This document shows positions 26,801-39,700 of a stretch of 64,000 nt of DNA, piece after piece; within the stretch, counting starts at the first letter, position 1; every line of letters begins with the position of its first letter. Source of the stretch: Onchocerca lupi (Eukaryota > Nematoda > Chromadorea > Rhabditida > Onchocercidae); the NCBI GenBank assembly GCA_028564675.1, contig JAOVVO010000179.1, positions 1 through 64,000 on the forward strand, read 5' to 3'. A model generated the notes under the pieces. It did not search any database and had not been told where the DNA came from. It saw only the letters and a program-made list of their open reading frames with translations. The position numbers were made by a program, and so were the translations under genes.

Positions 26801-29800
26801 TCGCAATCATTTTCTAATTTATTCATTTTAATTATCAATTAGACACAATACTTTTATTTAAGTAAATTATTGTATTTGTATTTGAATAAATACCATTTAA
26901 ATGTGTGACTTATGGATTTTCGCATTCAGATATCAGTATCCAACATTTAATTAATTACTTCATGTTTAATGAATTATTCAATTTAATCATTAACCACATT
27001 ATCTAATACTAATCAATTATTTAATAATATTTAATTCAATTACATTCATTTGAATTATTCAATTATTTAATTATATATCTAATGTTAAAAAAACTTTTAA
27101 ATGTCTCTGTAAGATATTATTTGATAGGAAAAAATGAATTTTTCCACTTTTTTTTTAAAATGACTAGATAAATTATTTCACTTCTAGCTATAATTTTTGT
27201 GCTCAAATTTCAATGAAATTCTCGTTTTATGTAAAATTAAATTTGAAATTATAAATTTAAAAAAAAATTGCTTCTATAGCCAAATCAATAATGGGTTATA
27301 ACTGTACTGCTGAACAAAATGCTCTTATCGATCACTGTGCTGCACCAATTAACGAATTAACAACCAGAATTGATGAATTATTTGAAGTAAACAAATCTTT
27401 TGATTTCATTCTTGATTAAAATACTTATTTGACGATAAATTAATTTGACAACGAACAAGAATTAATTAGTTTTACAGAATGTTTTAATGGATTTAATTTT
27501 ATAATGGAACATAATAAATTGCAATAATGGAATATAATTTTAATTAATTTTATCATTTTTAAGTTTATATTTTATCAAATTTACAGGGTGGATTGCAACA
27601 ATTTCTGGCGAATGTTAAATATTTGGCTCCCGTATTTGCGAAAGGTTGCAATTTGACGACCGAATTCAATCATTGTTTAAGGCCAATAATAGAAAAACAA
27701 TCCGAACAACAATGTACTGTTTCAAGTTGCCTAATCCAAGCTGGTATTGGAATTTGCGATCAGGCGGATACTGCCAAAGCTATCGATGAGAATTTAGCTT
27801 GTGTTTTCAGACAGGTTTGCTTATTTTTCAATGTTATGCTTCCAATTTTCTTTTGAAATTTAATTAATTATCTATATTTCAGGCATCAATAGCTGAATTT
27901 GGCAAATGTTTACGATCAACGATAGCAACATTGAAACAATTTAATCTTCTTGCATTACGTCGTGTTTTACCACAATTTATCAATTGTGTTGAGCATATTG
28001 TTGTAAAACATTGTGGTCAAACACCTGTAAACGTGTTACGTGCAATCAGCGCAACAGATATTTGCCCAATTTCACTTAATGATCAATTAATATCAGCTAA
28101 TCATGATATGAAGCAGGAATGTCTTGCTGAAATGCAACAGAAACATTCGGAATGTATCGGAGATTTTTATCAAAATTATCGAATGTTACCAATTGCATTG
28201 CTAAGAGATCCATCTAACATCGATACGGTAATATTTATCTTTTTTTTTTCTACTCATCATTTTATTTAAAGGATTTTAAATTATTTTGTCAAAAAGTTCA
28301 AAAATATTCTCAATTTCAAGTTTTTTAATTAAAAAAATTAATATTCAGTTTATACATATACATATTTATGACATGGAGAAAGTGCCACTTCTGAGGTTGT
28401 AAATATTTGCCTTCCAGAACTAGATTTCTTTAGCACAGGGTCTAAATTCTGCAGCAAGTACCAATTAGCAGTAAAATTTTCTATTCATTATATTCTGTAA
28501 TTTCGTAAACGTTCGCAATCGAGTTCGTTTTTTTTTCCAAGTTCGCAAGACATAAACATTATTTTTTCCTCATATCTCTACTTAAAATATTTAATTTTAA
28601 AAATTCACAAAAAATATTAATTTTCTGTTTTCTTTGCTAAAAAAAAATACGCATTTTTATGGAATAATTTCATTTCAAGTGAAATTGCGAACACTCATTA
28701 TTACATGTTACGTGCATTTATTGCTGCTTTTCGTAAGCATATAAAAAGTAAGAAAACAAAATTAATGAACTAATTATTCCATTTTTCTTAGTAAGAAAAA
28801 TTTACATAAATTAAAAAATTTAGCTCAGGAAATCGTTGAAAAAAAAAATTCAATTTCATTTCAATTATTTTTGCAGTTATGCATTGAAGCATCAAAATTA
28901 ACCATCTGTTCATACCCGATATGTGAAACAAATAGACAGAAAGCATTAAAGGCACTAATTGAATTTATTTGTATGCGACGTGATACGTACAAAAAGCATT
29001 CCACGTGTCTTACATCTGTTATCACTTCATCACAGGTATTATTATTATTGTTATCATTAAAAACCTTTGATTATTAAAAATTAGTTTCAATTTCTTTTTT
29101 TTATTTCTACAAATATAAAAAAATTTAGAAATTTTGGTCAAAAAAACAAAATATGTATATATATATATATAATGAAATAATGAAGCATATTTGATTTCAA
29201 AAAAAAAAAATTTTTTTTTTCATTTTCTCTTTTATAAATTTTATGTTTTGTTTTAAAAATTTTCAATTCCATTTCGTTTTCGTTTTTGAAAAATACAGTA
29301 ACTTGATTTAAAAGTGATAAAATGCAGATAATTCAAAAAAAAATATTGTTTCTTGTTTTTTCTTATTAATCAAGAAAATTTTTTCGCATCTTCCTAATTA
29401 AAAAAGTTCATGTTCTTAGAAATTAAAAAATTATCATTAGGGATCAAAATGCCTAGCATCATTCTTGACAATGGCATCGGAGCAACAATGCTCATTTCTT
29501 GCAAATGTTGCGAATTGCGTCGCATCGCAAATTTATAATACCTGCGGATATGAAGCATTAACATTATCATTCGATGGAATGCATATGTTTGCTAATCAAG
29601 TAAGATATAATTATTACATTCTTTAATTTATTCATTTTTAAATTTAATTCGTCAAGTTTAAAAAAATCCAGGAAACTCTAATATTTTTATTTTTCTAATT
29701 AAAAAGGAAAAAGGTGCAAATACGAAAATTTTTAATTTTTTAATAATTTTCCCAATTTCTTTCGAATTATTAATTTTTTTTAAATAACTTTTCTCAATTT

Positions 29801-32695
29801 TTAAATTACTAAATTATTGATTTAATAGAAATCAATTAATTATATCATTATAGTTAAATAAATCATGCAATATACAAGTTCCTGTAGCATCGATAAAAAC
29901 CAGTTGTGCCGAAAATGATATAATCGAATATTTGCATTGTGAAAACTTGATTGAACGTTTCACCTTTACACCATTTTCATTTATCAGGTTATTAATTTAT
30001 TATTGTTAGATAATTAATCCTTCTCTTTTCTTTAAATTATCATCTTTTATCAGCTTATCATATCATTCTTGATCTGTGTTACTAGATATGACAAGGAATT
30101 ACTAATATCACAATAGCCTGTAAGTGATTTTCTTGATGATTAAAATTTTTTATGCATCGAACAATGGTACCTGTTCTCATTCCTTTATTTACATTCTCTC
30201 CAGTAATCTATTATTCTTTAAATCTTCAATTTTGAATCATAATATTTCATCAAGTTTTACATCAAACAAAAGCAATATTCATATATATACATATGTATAT
30301 GGGGATATTTAAATCATTTTTTAATTTCTATTTTTTGAATTTTTTAATTTCAAGCTAAAAGGATAATTACCTATAGAAAATATATATGGAGAATATTTAA
30401 ATTATTTTCTTCAATTTCTGTTTTCTTTCTAATTTATTTGATTTTAAATTAATTACCAAGTATTTATAGTAGACAAAAAACAATATAAATAACACATATA
30501 TTTATATATAAATTTCAAATTTTTAAATATATTAAGAAATATTTCGTGTAATTTGAACGTAGAAAAAAATAGATTTCACAATCATTATTGAAAATTTTTA
30601 AAATTTCATTATATAGTGGGTATTTAAATATGGAGGATATTTAAATTATTTTCTATAATTTCTATTTAATTTTCATTTTCTTTTTAATTTTATTAATTTC
30701 AAATTACTTTCAAATTAATTGATAAATATTATATCAAGTAAAAACAATTTACATGCACAAATATTTCTATAGAAATTTTGATTTTTAGATATGTTATGAA
30801 ATGTTTTTTTGTAATTTGAAAAAAAGGAAAAATAAATTTTACAGTTATTATTGTGAAATTAAATATTTTTGGAATTTTTCTTTCAACGAAATTTTATTCG
30901 TTCGAAATTACAGAAATAATTCACAATGGAATGAATTTTGTGAAGTAATAAAAGATTACGAAAATTGCATAACAAATATGACATGTCGTGTGGAGCCCAT
31001 CTCATCAGCAAATATAGCACTTTTTCAAACAATCTGTGGAAATGAAGAATCGACGACGAAATCGTTCCTACCTTGTCTTACCCAATTTATCAGTACTGAT
31101 ATTGGCCAAAAATGTCATGAACCATTTGTTGGCTTAGATTTATTGGCCAAGGATAGTTCACGAAAAATTTGTTCAACGTTAGTTTAATATTAATTCTCAT
31201 TCACTTATTTATTAATTTTTTAATTAATTAATTAATTGGTCGATTTAACCATTAAAAAGTGCATTTATTGAAGGATTTTTTTAAATTACTATAGTTTAAA
31301 TTGAATTTGTCCAAATTTATTGAACTATTTTTCGTTTTTTTTTTTTTTTTTTTCATTAAATTATTTCCACTATATAAATTAAATACTCATATTTTTCAAA
31401 ATTATTTCTATCATAAATTGAATTTTAAAAAATGAATTTTTTTTCTGGAAACCATTTCTATCATATTTTCTGTGCTAGTGAGACGATTTTTATTATATTA
31501 CTAATGAAAAAGGCAATTTATTAAAAACATTTCATTGGAATTTCAAAAATTTCAGTAACAATGAATCATTTGGAAGATTTGATTTAATTGCAATGAAAAA
31601 AAATTTTTTTTTTTTTTTTGCAATTTCCCTAAAGAATTAGAAAATCAGCAATTGCATAAAATTATATACATGGAATTTAAAATTAAAATTTCAGCGAAGA
31701 ATCAAAATTTCAAAGAACTTAAATTTTAATTTGAAAATAAATTTAATTTACAGCCTAGAAAGTATGCTTTCTTGTGCAGCATCTGAATTATCCGCACAAT
31801 GCACCGAACAAGCTCTAATGCACGTTATCAGCATGCTTCATATATGGGTTCGAAAGTTTGATCCGAATTGTTCGATTTCCGGATCCGGTTCTATTAAAGA
31901 TACAAAAATGGAAGAAGATTTCTCACTTGATTCCGGTCCAACACATATCTCAATCGATCAAACTATATCATCACTTAGTTCCACTACCATTCAACCTTTC
32001 ATTATTACGGCTTCATCGTTCCCGAATCCGGAATCTGATGCTAGTTCGTCAGCACCTGATAGCTTTTCAGAAACAACTACTACCAAAATTCCGCTACCGG
32101 AATTCGAGTTTCAAACTATGTCACAATCGGAATCAACTTCTACATCCGATATCGAACTCGGTTGGAGGACAGATATGTCATCGACAGTGCTATCAATTCC
32201 GGAACCAAATCCGGAATCAGCTAATGCAGAAAATGAATCAACTGATTCTTCTTCTTCTGTGCAACCATCTCTGGATTCATCACCGGAACCGGGACCAAAC
32301 GATGTAGTTAATAATAAAAGATGGAAAATGAAAGGTATTATTTCTGTCGAAATTTTCAATTTTTTTGTAAAATCTAAATTTATTTTATTGATTCTTAATT
32401 TTTTCTTTTATCACAACTTTTCTCTTTAAAAAAACAAAAGTTAAAAATTATTAATTCAAACAACAGGCGGAATAAAATTATATTTCGCCTATAGAAACAT
32501 ACTTTTTTCAATGAAATTACGATTAATTGTAAAATTTTCTAATATAACTTTTTTGAAAAAAAAAATTTTGGTAAAAATAAGTGATAACCTTTTTTTTTCT
32601 TTTCAGAATCAGGACAAATGTGTGGTACTTTATCAAGTTTATGGAATTGGCTGGTAATAATGATTTTGCCAACGTTGATGCATTTTGTACAGTAA
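12705..32695 (+). CDS. Secreted/GPI-type protein: LDLa plus seven 12-Cys units
   Basis: About 20 exons: 12705-13438, 17624-17827, 20371-20597, 21452-21657, 22523-22765, 22969-23195, 23568-23712, 24655-24786, 24958-~24997, 25729-25988, 26263-26497, 27280-27386, 27587-27814, 27883-28227, 28877-29035, 29441-29599, 29854-29987, 30914-31177, 31754-32334 and 32607-32695. Phases agree at all joins except after exon 9. The product is about 1,570 aa. Order: hydrophobic N-terminus (MILSSLLLSFSLSSALLL, then LIVFLTLPSLCLA) as signal peptide; a degenerate LDL-receptor class A module; a linker; seven units each with about 12 cysteines, matching the T20D4.11-like (DUF19) domain; a Ser/Thr/Pro/Glu stalk of about 150 residues; and a terminal hydrophobic run (LVIMILPTLMHFVQ) ending at the stop, typical of a GPI signal. 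The family is nematode-specific, extracellular and functionally unknown. I infer a surface-anchored ectodomain. A start at 12615 is also open but adds only a poly-Ile microsatellite translation. Confidence 0.8.
13011..13106 (+). other. Degenerate LDL-receptor class A module
   Basis: Reads FRCGDGSCIPLNW, then INDGEADCHDLSDE. The acidic calcium-binding end (DGEADC..DLSDE) is kept. Cysteine IV (normally CDG, here NDG) and cysteine VI (after SDE) are both absent. In LDLa modules the pairs are I-III, II-V and IV-VI, so exactly one whole disulphide is missing. Confidence 0.85.
13323..31871 (+). other. Seven tandem 12-cysteine (DUF19-like) units
   Basis: First-to-last cysteine spans: unit 1, 13323-20539; unit 2, 21526-22678; unit 3, 22751-24987; unit 4, 25758-26475; unit 5, 27303-28065; unit 6, 28120-29868; unit 7, 29905-31871 (introns included). 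Units 1, 3, 4, 6 and 7 show exactly 12 cysteines. Unit 2 lacks the first-half cysteines, and unit 5 carries about one extra. Each second half follows C-x(7-9)-C-x(8)-C-x(20-31)-C and often ends in DPxC (DPKC in unit 4, DPNC in unit 7). Exon borders fall at similar places in several units, suggesting growth by exon duplication. Confidence 0.75.
14826..14864. repeat. Poly-T tract in intron 1 of the large gene
   Basis: 39 consecutive T. The 4.2-kb intron (13439-17623) otherwise holds only AT-rich sequence, shorter A/T tracts and a TC run near 15857-15871. Confidence 0.9.
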
Positions 32696-33710
32696 CAGTG
32701 GTGCTAATTATTGAAATTTGTGTCATTTGAGTGTCATGTAAATTTCATCTTTCTATTCTGATAAAGCGGTATTCTTTCTTCTTTTTTTTTTTTTAAATTA
32801 TTTCTACCATTGTATCATTTTGTGCCTTACTTATTATAATTATCACTCACTAAGAAATTCTATTTTTTTATTTCTTTAATTGATTTTTGAAAATAAAATT
32901 TTTGATTAGAGAATTACCGTTTAAATCAGTTCCATATGTTAAGAAATGAATTTTTTGCTAAAATTTTTTATCATTCATTGATTAAATTTCGAATTTATTA
33001 AAGCAATAAAAGAAAATATCATTATAAGTTGTTTGTTTTAGCATTAATTTACTGACAAAGTAAATATAGTAGAAATGAATTTTGAAATTTGAAAAAATCA
33101 TAGTTATCTTATCAACTTAATTTTTTTATCAATAATTTATTAATTGAAGCAAAATTTAAACATAAAGTTATGTTTTTGAATTAGATTTGATAAACAAATT
33201 TCAATTAATTTTCAACTTTTATGATAATTGCTTTGATGAATACAGAGATAATGCAACTTTTTTAAAAGTTTTTAAATTCATCGATAAATTAAAATAAATG
33301 ATTAGTAATTCATTTCATGAAATAATATAGGTACCGATAAGTTCTGTTAATTTAAAGAAATCGATGAAATGATAACATAAATATCATATCGTTTGGAGAA
33401 GCAGAGCAATAAATTTGGAAAATTGAAACAAGTGAAATAAATTATTACATATTTTTTATTTGTATTCAACTATTATTTGATAATTGCTGAGAAATGTGCA
33501 AAAAAATGACCATTGTGTTGCAAATTGAAATAATTATCATTACAGAAAAATAAATAAAAAACACAAAAATTTCAATTTCACAATAAATTAAAATATTACT
33601 TTTCAAATTCTAAAACAATATTATTAATCCTAAAATAAAAATTTTCGAAAATTCATTTCAAAAATTAAATAATTGATTCGTATTTTATCTAGCATATAAA
33701 TGAACAAATG
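32696..33710. other. Convergent intergenic region
   Basis: About 1 kb between the stop codons of two convergent genes. AATAAA at 32892-32897, about 200 bases past the left-hand stop, is a candidate polyadenylation signal. Nothing else was recognised. Confidence 0.5.
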
Positions 33711-36700
33711 TCAAAGTTCATCTTTCATTGCCATTTGTCGGGCTTTTGCCATTACCGGACAACCGCCATAATCAACGGTATCATCTACATTGTTATCTTT
33801 ATTCTGAAACAACTTTTTTCTCATTTTTGTTTTTTGTCTTTTTGTTTTTTGTTTTTTATGAAAAACCTAAAATTCTAATGAAATAATTGAAATTTAGGAA
33901 AAACTACCCAATATGATCGTTGTATAATTTGAACTTCGGGAGGAATTTCAATCAGTTGTTCTCCAAAGATTTCATTTATTTGTGCCATTTGTATGTGTCG
34001 AAGTGGATGGACATCCTCGACACCTAATATACCTGAAGATTTTTGGCTTATTTCTTGAAGATTAAATATTAAATAAATCAAATTATTTTCCCAAATTTTT
34101 GAAATTCTAAAAATTTCAACAGATTTTTCGATTTAAATTTCATTAAAATATTTTTGCTATCTTACTCGCAAATGGAATACTATTTGTTAGAACAATATTT
34201 GATAGAAAAGAAAAATCCTCATGGAATTAAATTTTTAAGTCGGAATCAAATTTTCATCAATAAATATTCTTATTTGTATGTAATTGGCATTAATCATAAA
34301 ACTTCAAAATACTGCCATTATTTAAATTTTTTGTTGCAATTAGAAAATATTCAAACATTTAAATTCAAACTTATCGGTTTCCCAATAGTAGTAAGACTAA
34401 TAAGTTGAAGCAAACTTCCACTTTCTAGATTTTTAACACTCAATGCATAAATTTTTTCCTAAAATACGACTATTTTAAACAGTGTACTAAAATAAAAATC
34501 AATTTCAATAATTCATTTCTAAAATTTTTGTTTTCTGCTAAATTAATAACATATTTCCCAATATTTTTCAACCAAATTCAAACTAATTTTTAGAGTTGAA
34601 ACCATTACTTATCAATTTTTAATTTGCTAAAATTCCAAAATTCAAGAAGAAAAAAGAAATGTCACCCTCTAATTTTAAATTGATTTCAATTCAAATAAAA
34701 AGTATTCAATTACAATTATTTTAGAACATACCCTTAGAAAAATGATCAATCTATTGGAAGGGTCACTGCCTTGCAGAGAATAAATTATTTCATTAATCTT
34801 CGTTGTTTTCGAACTGAAATTGTCAAGTGTAGGTGATAATTAAAAAAAAAACCCATTGAACGAAATTTTGATTAATTTTTACATCATGACATTTTATACT
34901 TACAAAGGTCATACCAAAGGCCACCAAAAGATAGATATATATATATTTATATTTATATTTTACTGCTCCAGTAAATTTTAGTCTGATATTTCAATATATT
35001 AATTATATAAGGTTTATCTCTAATCTTAAAAGATAGTTTGAACGAATTTGTTGTATCTATTATGACGTATGATAAGCATATTAAATTTTGAAATAATAAT
35101 GGATAATTTAAAATATAAATCGATATTACTGACACTATTTTTTTTAAAATTTTTATCTACAACACAAATATTTCTAAGATAAAATAATGATTGATAAAAA
35201 GTCAAAAGTAATAATAATGAACAAAAATGAAATTGCGATAGAAATTTATACTTATATTTTTCATACAAATAAATATAAATTTTTTGCATATAAAACATTT
35301 TTTAAAATAAATTTTAATGCTCTTTTTAGAACAAAAATTCCTGTAAGATCCGAACCTAATTTCTTTGTGCCAATAAATAAGGTAAAAAAAAAATCTTGCA
35401 GTAAAATGAACAATTATTAACTTAATATTTATCCGATTATAAAATTTTTAGATCTTGCAAGATTTTCATCAACAATAATTTTTTTGTATGTAAATAATTT
35501 TGATTAAAATTTTATTCAACAAATAAAAATGCAGGACTTTACCATAATTATCGAACTTGATATCATTGGAAGAGAATGAAAAATTACCTATTAATAATAA
35601 TTGTACAAATTATATATGATGATTTTGTGCATAATTCTGCAAATTTTAACTTTTCGTTTTCGTTGCCAACATCGACGAATAGAATTAATGGTTGCAATTG
35701 ATGTGTTAATATATCCGATGTAAATCCATTACTTATATCGATCTAAAATATTAAGTTATGCTATACTCAATATGAAGTAAAAGTTTTTACGAAATATTCC
35801 GAATGAAAAATAAAACGAAGATTAATACGAAATATTATGAAAATAAAATAATAAATCTATTCCATATATTATCAAAATATCAGGCCTAAAAAAATTGATT
35901 ATTTTATAATTAACAATCGATTTTTCCTTTTCTGTTTTGAAGAAGAGATAAATGGATTTTCCCATTAAATTATTCAAAAGAATATCGAAATTTCAAAAAC
36001 AAATAAAAAGAATTATCAAATAATTTTAAAATAACAATTGAAAAAAAAAATTGAAAGAAAAAAGGAATTTAAAAAGTGATGCTTACTACAGTTGGTAAAG
36101 ATGAATATATAACGAAATTGGTCAATTCTTGAATTTCATAAATTCCTGTGAAATCAATTCTTTTTCGTTTTTCGGATGCACGAATAGTATAAACAGTATT
36201 AGAATGGCTAGAATTAGAATATTAATTATTACCACTTAACCCGTATTTCAATGAACTTTTTAAATCTGGTTTCAAAATTTCGAAAAAATAATAAATTTAA
36301 TGAAATGTCAGCTAATTTTACTAATTAGGTGAAAAAATTGATAGATGGAAATTACTGCAAAAAATAGAAGAATTATAAAAGTAGAAAATTTAAAAATTGA
36401 AAATAAAAAGACTGAAAAATAGTAATGTGAATATCTTGAGAGCTTTATTTAAAACTTCAAAATCTGCTCCGCAACAAATAAATTGCTAATAATTGAATCA
36501 AATTTTAAATAATTATAAAAACGAAAAGCTACAAAAGCATAGTTTATGATTTGAATTATTTAATTTTTCAAACTGTGTTTCTGGCTAAATTTTTTCTTTA
36601 TAAAAATTGAGCCATCTGATTCAGATTTATATTTTCAATAATTTTGCTATATTGCTAGATCCTCCGAAGTAGTTAGAAAAAAATAATATTTTTTATTAAA

Positions 36701-39700
36701 AATATATTTGAAATACCTTTTCTTAATTAAATACATAAAATGAAATCTTCCTTTCAAGCTTTCAGCCATTTTCATAAAAATTTCGGCTTCATTACTACTG
36801 CGATCATCAAAAATACCAATTGTTATTGCTGGCCTAATTCCATCGAATAACTCCAATTCACCTTTAGAAATTTTAAATTTGTCAAATATTAATTTTAATG
36901 AAATCTTTTGTTAAATATTTTTAGTTATGTCAGCAATCAAATATTTTCTGCTGAACATTTCTTGCAAATAGTTGCAAAATTGAATGCTAAACATTTTCAA
37001 ATATTTGGTATTGATCAGAAGAAAATTTATTTCGCTATTATTTCACTAACAATTTAAAAAGAAAAAAACTTTTACATTCTTATAATTAATGATTTCATAA
37101 AAATCTCATTTGTAAATATTAATATTGTAAGTTTAAAAAAGCAAAAGTTTTTTTTTGAATTAATTTTTTTTAACTAATTAAAGTATCGTAAGATTACTTT
37201 TCTGATAAAAATTTTTTGGAATTTCACTAATGAATAAAATGCAAATATTATTAGTAAAATACCTGCTTTAATTTGTTTTAATTCATCATCCGAACGGATT
37301 TCTTGTGCTGGTGATAATATCAAACTGCAAGAATTATCATAAAAACATTCAGAAAATAAATTGGAGCATATAAAACTAACATAACTAAATGAAAATTAAA
37401 TCTTTAATTAGCTTATCTTTTTTCTTCTAATTATTATCACTAAATTTGCCAAATATTATTTCATTATCACTACCATAAACTGTTATCACTACAATTATTA
37501 TCATTTGCATCAAGAGAATCTGGATGAGGAGAATCATCTTGATGAATCCTCGACGCCCTATTTCGTAGTTAAGATCTCTATTGATGAGAAGTCAGAATCT
37601 TCCAATTCTGGAAGCATCTGAAAATCATTTCTTTCCTTCACTTTTATTTTCTCGTTTTTTATCCTTTCTTAATCTTAAGCTTTCATTTATTCCTGGATGA
37701 TAACTATTCAAATCGTAACTCATGAATATAGCTAATTAAAATGGTATGATATTAAAATAGTCACACTGAATTAATTTAAAAAAAGAAAAGGTCAATCCAT
37801 TTTTTGACTAATTTTAATTCTGCTATCATTATCATCTTATGCAATCATTAGTTCTATTATTATTATCATTTCACATCATTATTATCATTGATATATCATT
37901 ACTACTAATACTTCCATTATTTAATATTATTTTTTTTACATCAAATTATTTCAAAACACGCAATTAAAATATTAAATTTATTATCGAGAAAGAATATCAA
38001 TGTGAAAAATAAAAAAGGAATTGATCGAAACAGACTTTTTTTTTTTTTTTTTTGCAATATATTCATGATGAGCAAAAATTATTTATTTCTGAATGAGATA
38101 TCATATATGGACATATTGATAAAAAATGTTTTTTAAAATGTATCATCTAATAATTAAGTTAAAAATTTTTAATTTTAATTTTAATTAAATCCAATGAATT
38201 GATTATGAAATGTGAATGATAAACTTACAGTTGAACCCAATCGATGTAGTACTTTGCATCACACAATCCTTTAGTCTTTCCAAAAATGGTATTTTTCTTG
38301 AAAGCAAATATTGTATGATAATCATCAGCTTCCATGATATAATCATCACATAATTCGCCAAATTCATGACATGCTAATGCACCAAATAAAATTGTTGGAT
38401 GACGTAAGACTAATGATTGTGAAGCGTTTGCCCATAAATAGAATGTGTGTTTACTGATGATATTTTCTAAAAAAAAAAAAAAAAAAAAGACAATACTTTT
38501 CTTCAATTTAATTTTTGACTTTAAGTATTTAAGACTATCAAAATTTCCGAGATATTTAATAATTTTTGTCTTAACTAATCGATTTAATTGGAACTTACTA
38601 TCACGCACAATTTTTTCCGTCTTTTTTTTTTTTTTTTTTTGCTTATTGCTTGTAATCATATAAATGATAATGTGACAATTTCATCCAATATTGTATTTAT
38701 TTTTATCATAATCAATAGAAATAAATATGATATTGAATAAAATTGATACAATACTGTCTGATGTAACATAATTTGTGAGAAATCGAAGAAGAAAAAAATG
38801 AAAATGAAAATTTATTTTGTTAAGAAACAAAACTTGATAAGATTTTCATTTTTTGCTTTCTCTTTTAATCTTCTTCCTCAAACTTTCTTCTAGTATTATA
38901 ATTAAAAATAAATATAATAATATAATTTACCAGTATTCCAAAATAGAATAAATGCTAATTGATCCTCATTTATGGCAGCATCCAACATGCTTTCATTCAT
39001 ACGCTTCAACTGATGCCAATTTGATGGCATTTCAAGTGATCGTTGTTCCAGAAGTATTGGTTCAATAAGATTCAGTTCTAATGGAGAGCGTAAAATTGTA
39101 TTTTTGAATTTCGTTACTTTTGATTTACGTTTCTTTTCGAGTAATTCCTATAAAAAAAAAAAAAAAATTTATTTATAAATTTAAAAAATTTCCTTACTTT
39201 TTAAATAAAAAATTATTTTGCAACCGAATATTAGTTATGTTTTGCAATAAATAATGATGGAATTATTATATATAAGTAAATACAATCGAATTTCATCTTT
39301 TTTTTTATAAATAAAAATTTTACTTTATCCGATAAACGACGTACAAATCCAACTTCTTTATCTGCTTCTTTACTACAGTATTTCGTTAAATCATACATAC
39401 TATGTTGAGATAATGCACTGCAATTATTAGAAATAAGAAAAGAAAAAAGCCAAGTTTTGCAGCAAAAAATAATGGAATATATTAGCAGAAGAAAATGTAA
39501 TCGAATTATGTTATGTACAGATCACGTAGAATTACGTTATACACAAATCACGTAGAATTACGTTATGCACACGCTATATCTACCGCTTAAGTGAATATTT
39601 ATTGTATATATGTAAATGTTATAAATGTTATTCCAGAAAATAAAATTTAATAAGCAAAGTTTACTGTAACATATTAGAACAAATTGTTAAACTTAATTTT

